A stretch of DNA of 6,909 bases from assembly GCA_027622355.1 (NCBI GenBank), contig JAQBZT010000164.1, positions 1 through 6,909 of the forward strand, in the 5' to 3' direction. Both the position numbers and the translations under genes were made by a program. Shown here in pieces: positions 6,879 through 6,909 of the stretch. Numbering within the stretch: the stretch's first letter is position 1; each line of letters starts with the position of its first letter. A model generated the notes under the pieces. The model was given only the letters and a program-made list of their open reading frames with translations, was not told where the DNA came from and did no database searches. This DNA is from a bacterium (GTDB lineage Bacteria; UBA8248).

Positions 6879-6909
6879 GTTTCCTCCTTCATCTTAGGTG
6901 TTCATGATC
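6879..6909 (-). promoter_or_regulatory. Leader of the alpha/beta hydrolase gene at the window edge
   Basis: Read on the minus strand, this 31-base stretch has stop codons in all three frames within its first 21 bases, followed by the strong AAGGAGG ribosome binding site at 6883-6889. Any gene upstream on the same strand must end here or before, which would allow very tight operon spacing. No promoter can be seen in so short a piece. Confidence 0.5.

Noticed and set aside
1..6909. CRISPR array, tRNA, insertion sequence or defence system
   Set aside because: No regularly spaced direct repeats, tRNA-like folds, transposase frames or known defence domains were seen on either strand.

Overview
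This is a GC-rich (about 60% by eye) bacterial chromosomal window with compact genes, mostly good Shine-Dalgarno sites and a strong G/C bias at third codon positions. The protein families (a soluble multi-GAF/PAS hybrid histidine kinase, a DapA-type aldolase homologue, a KynB-type cyclase and a small alpha/beta hydrolase) fit a metabolically versatile environmental proteobacterium or a related uncultured lineage. The sequence alone does not allow a firmer placement. I see no mobile element, CRISPR array, tRNA or rRNA.

Layout, left to right. Positions 1-30 hold a rho-independent terminator on the + strand, for a gene that lies left of the window. A GC-rich set of overlapping inverted repeats (48-73) follows, and may end transcription of the next gene from the other side. 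Positions 117-3599 (minus) encode an orphan cytoplasmic hybrid histidine kinase of about 1160 residues: three GAF domains, two PAS domains, HisKA, HATPase and a C-terminal receiver. A 429-base non-coding region (3600-4028) separates it from a divergently transcribed metal-dependent cyclase/hydrolase of the kynurenine formamidase superfamily (4029-4742, plus).

Right of the cyclase the genes run on the minus strand: an alpha/beta hydrolase (6075-6878), then a dihydrodipicolinate synthase/N-acetylneuraminate lyase family protein (5038-5976), then an unlisted 30-codon gene for a single-span membrane peptide (4761-4853). The first two have strong ribosome binding sites and a 98-base gap, so they probably form an operon whose upstream part lies outside the window.

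The three enzymes are plausible parts of a small-molecule catabolic route (ester, lactone or amide hydrolysis plus a Schiff-base lyase or aldolase step), but no substrate can be read from the sequence. The most notable observations are the 30-residue membrane peptide and the DapA-family protein, which keeps the Schiff-base lysine but has lost the catalytic tyrosine, the GTTGE motif and the substrate-binding arginine. Nothing here amounts to a clearly new multi-gene system.
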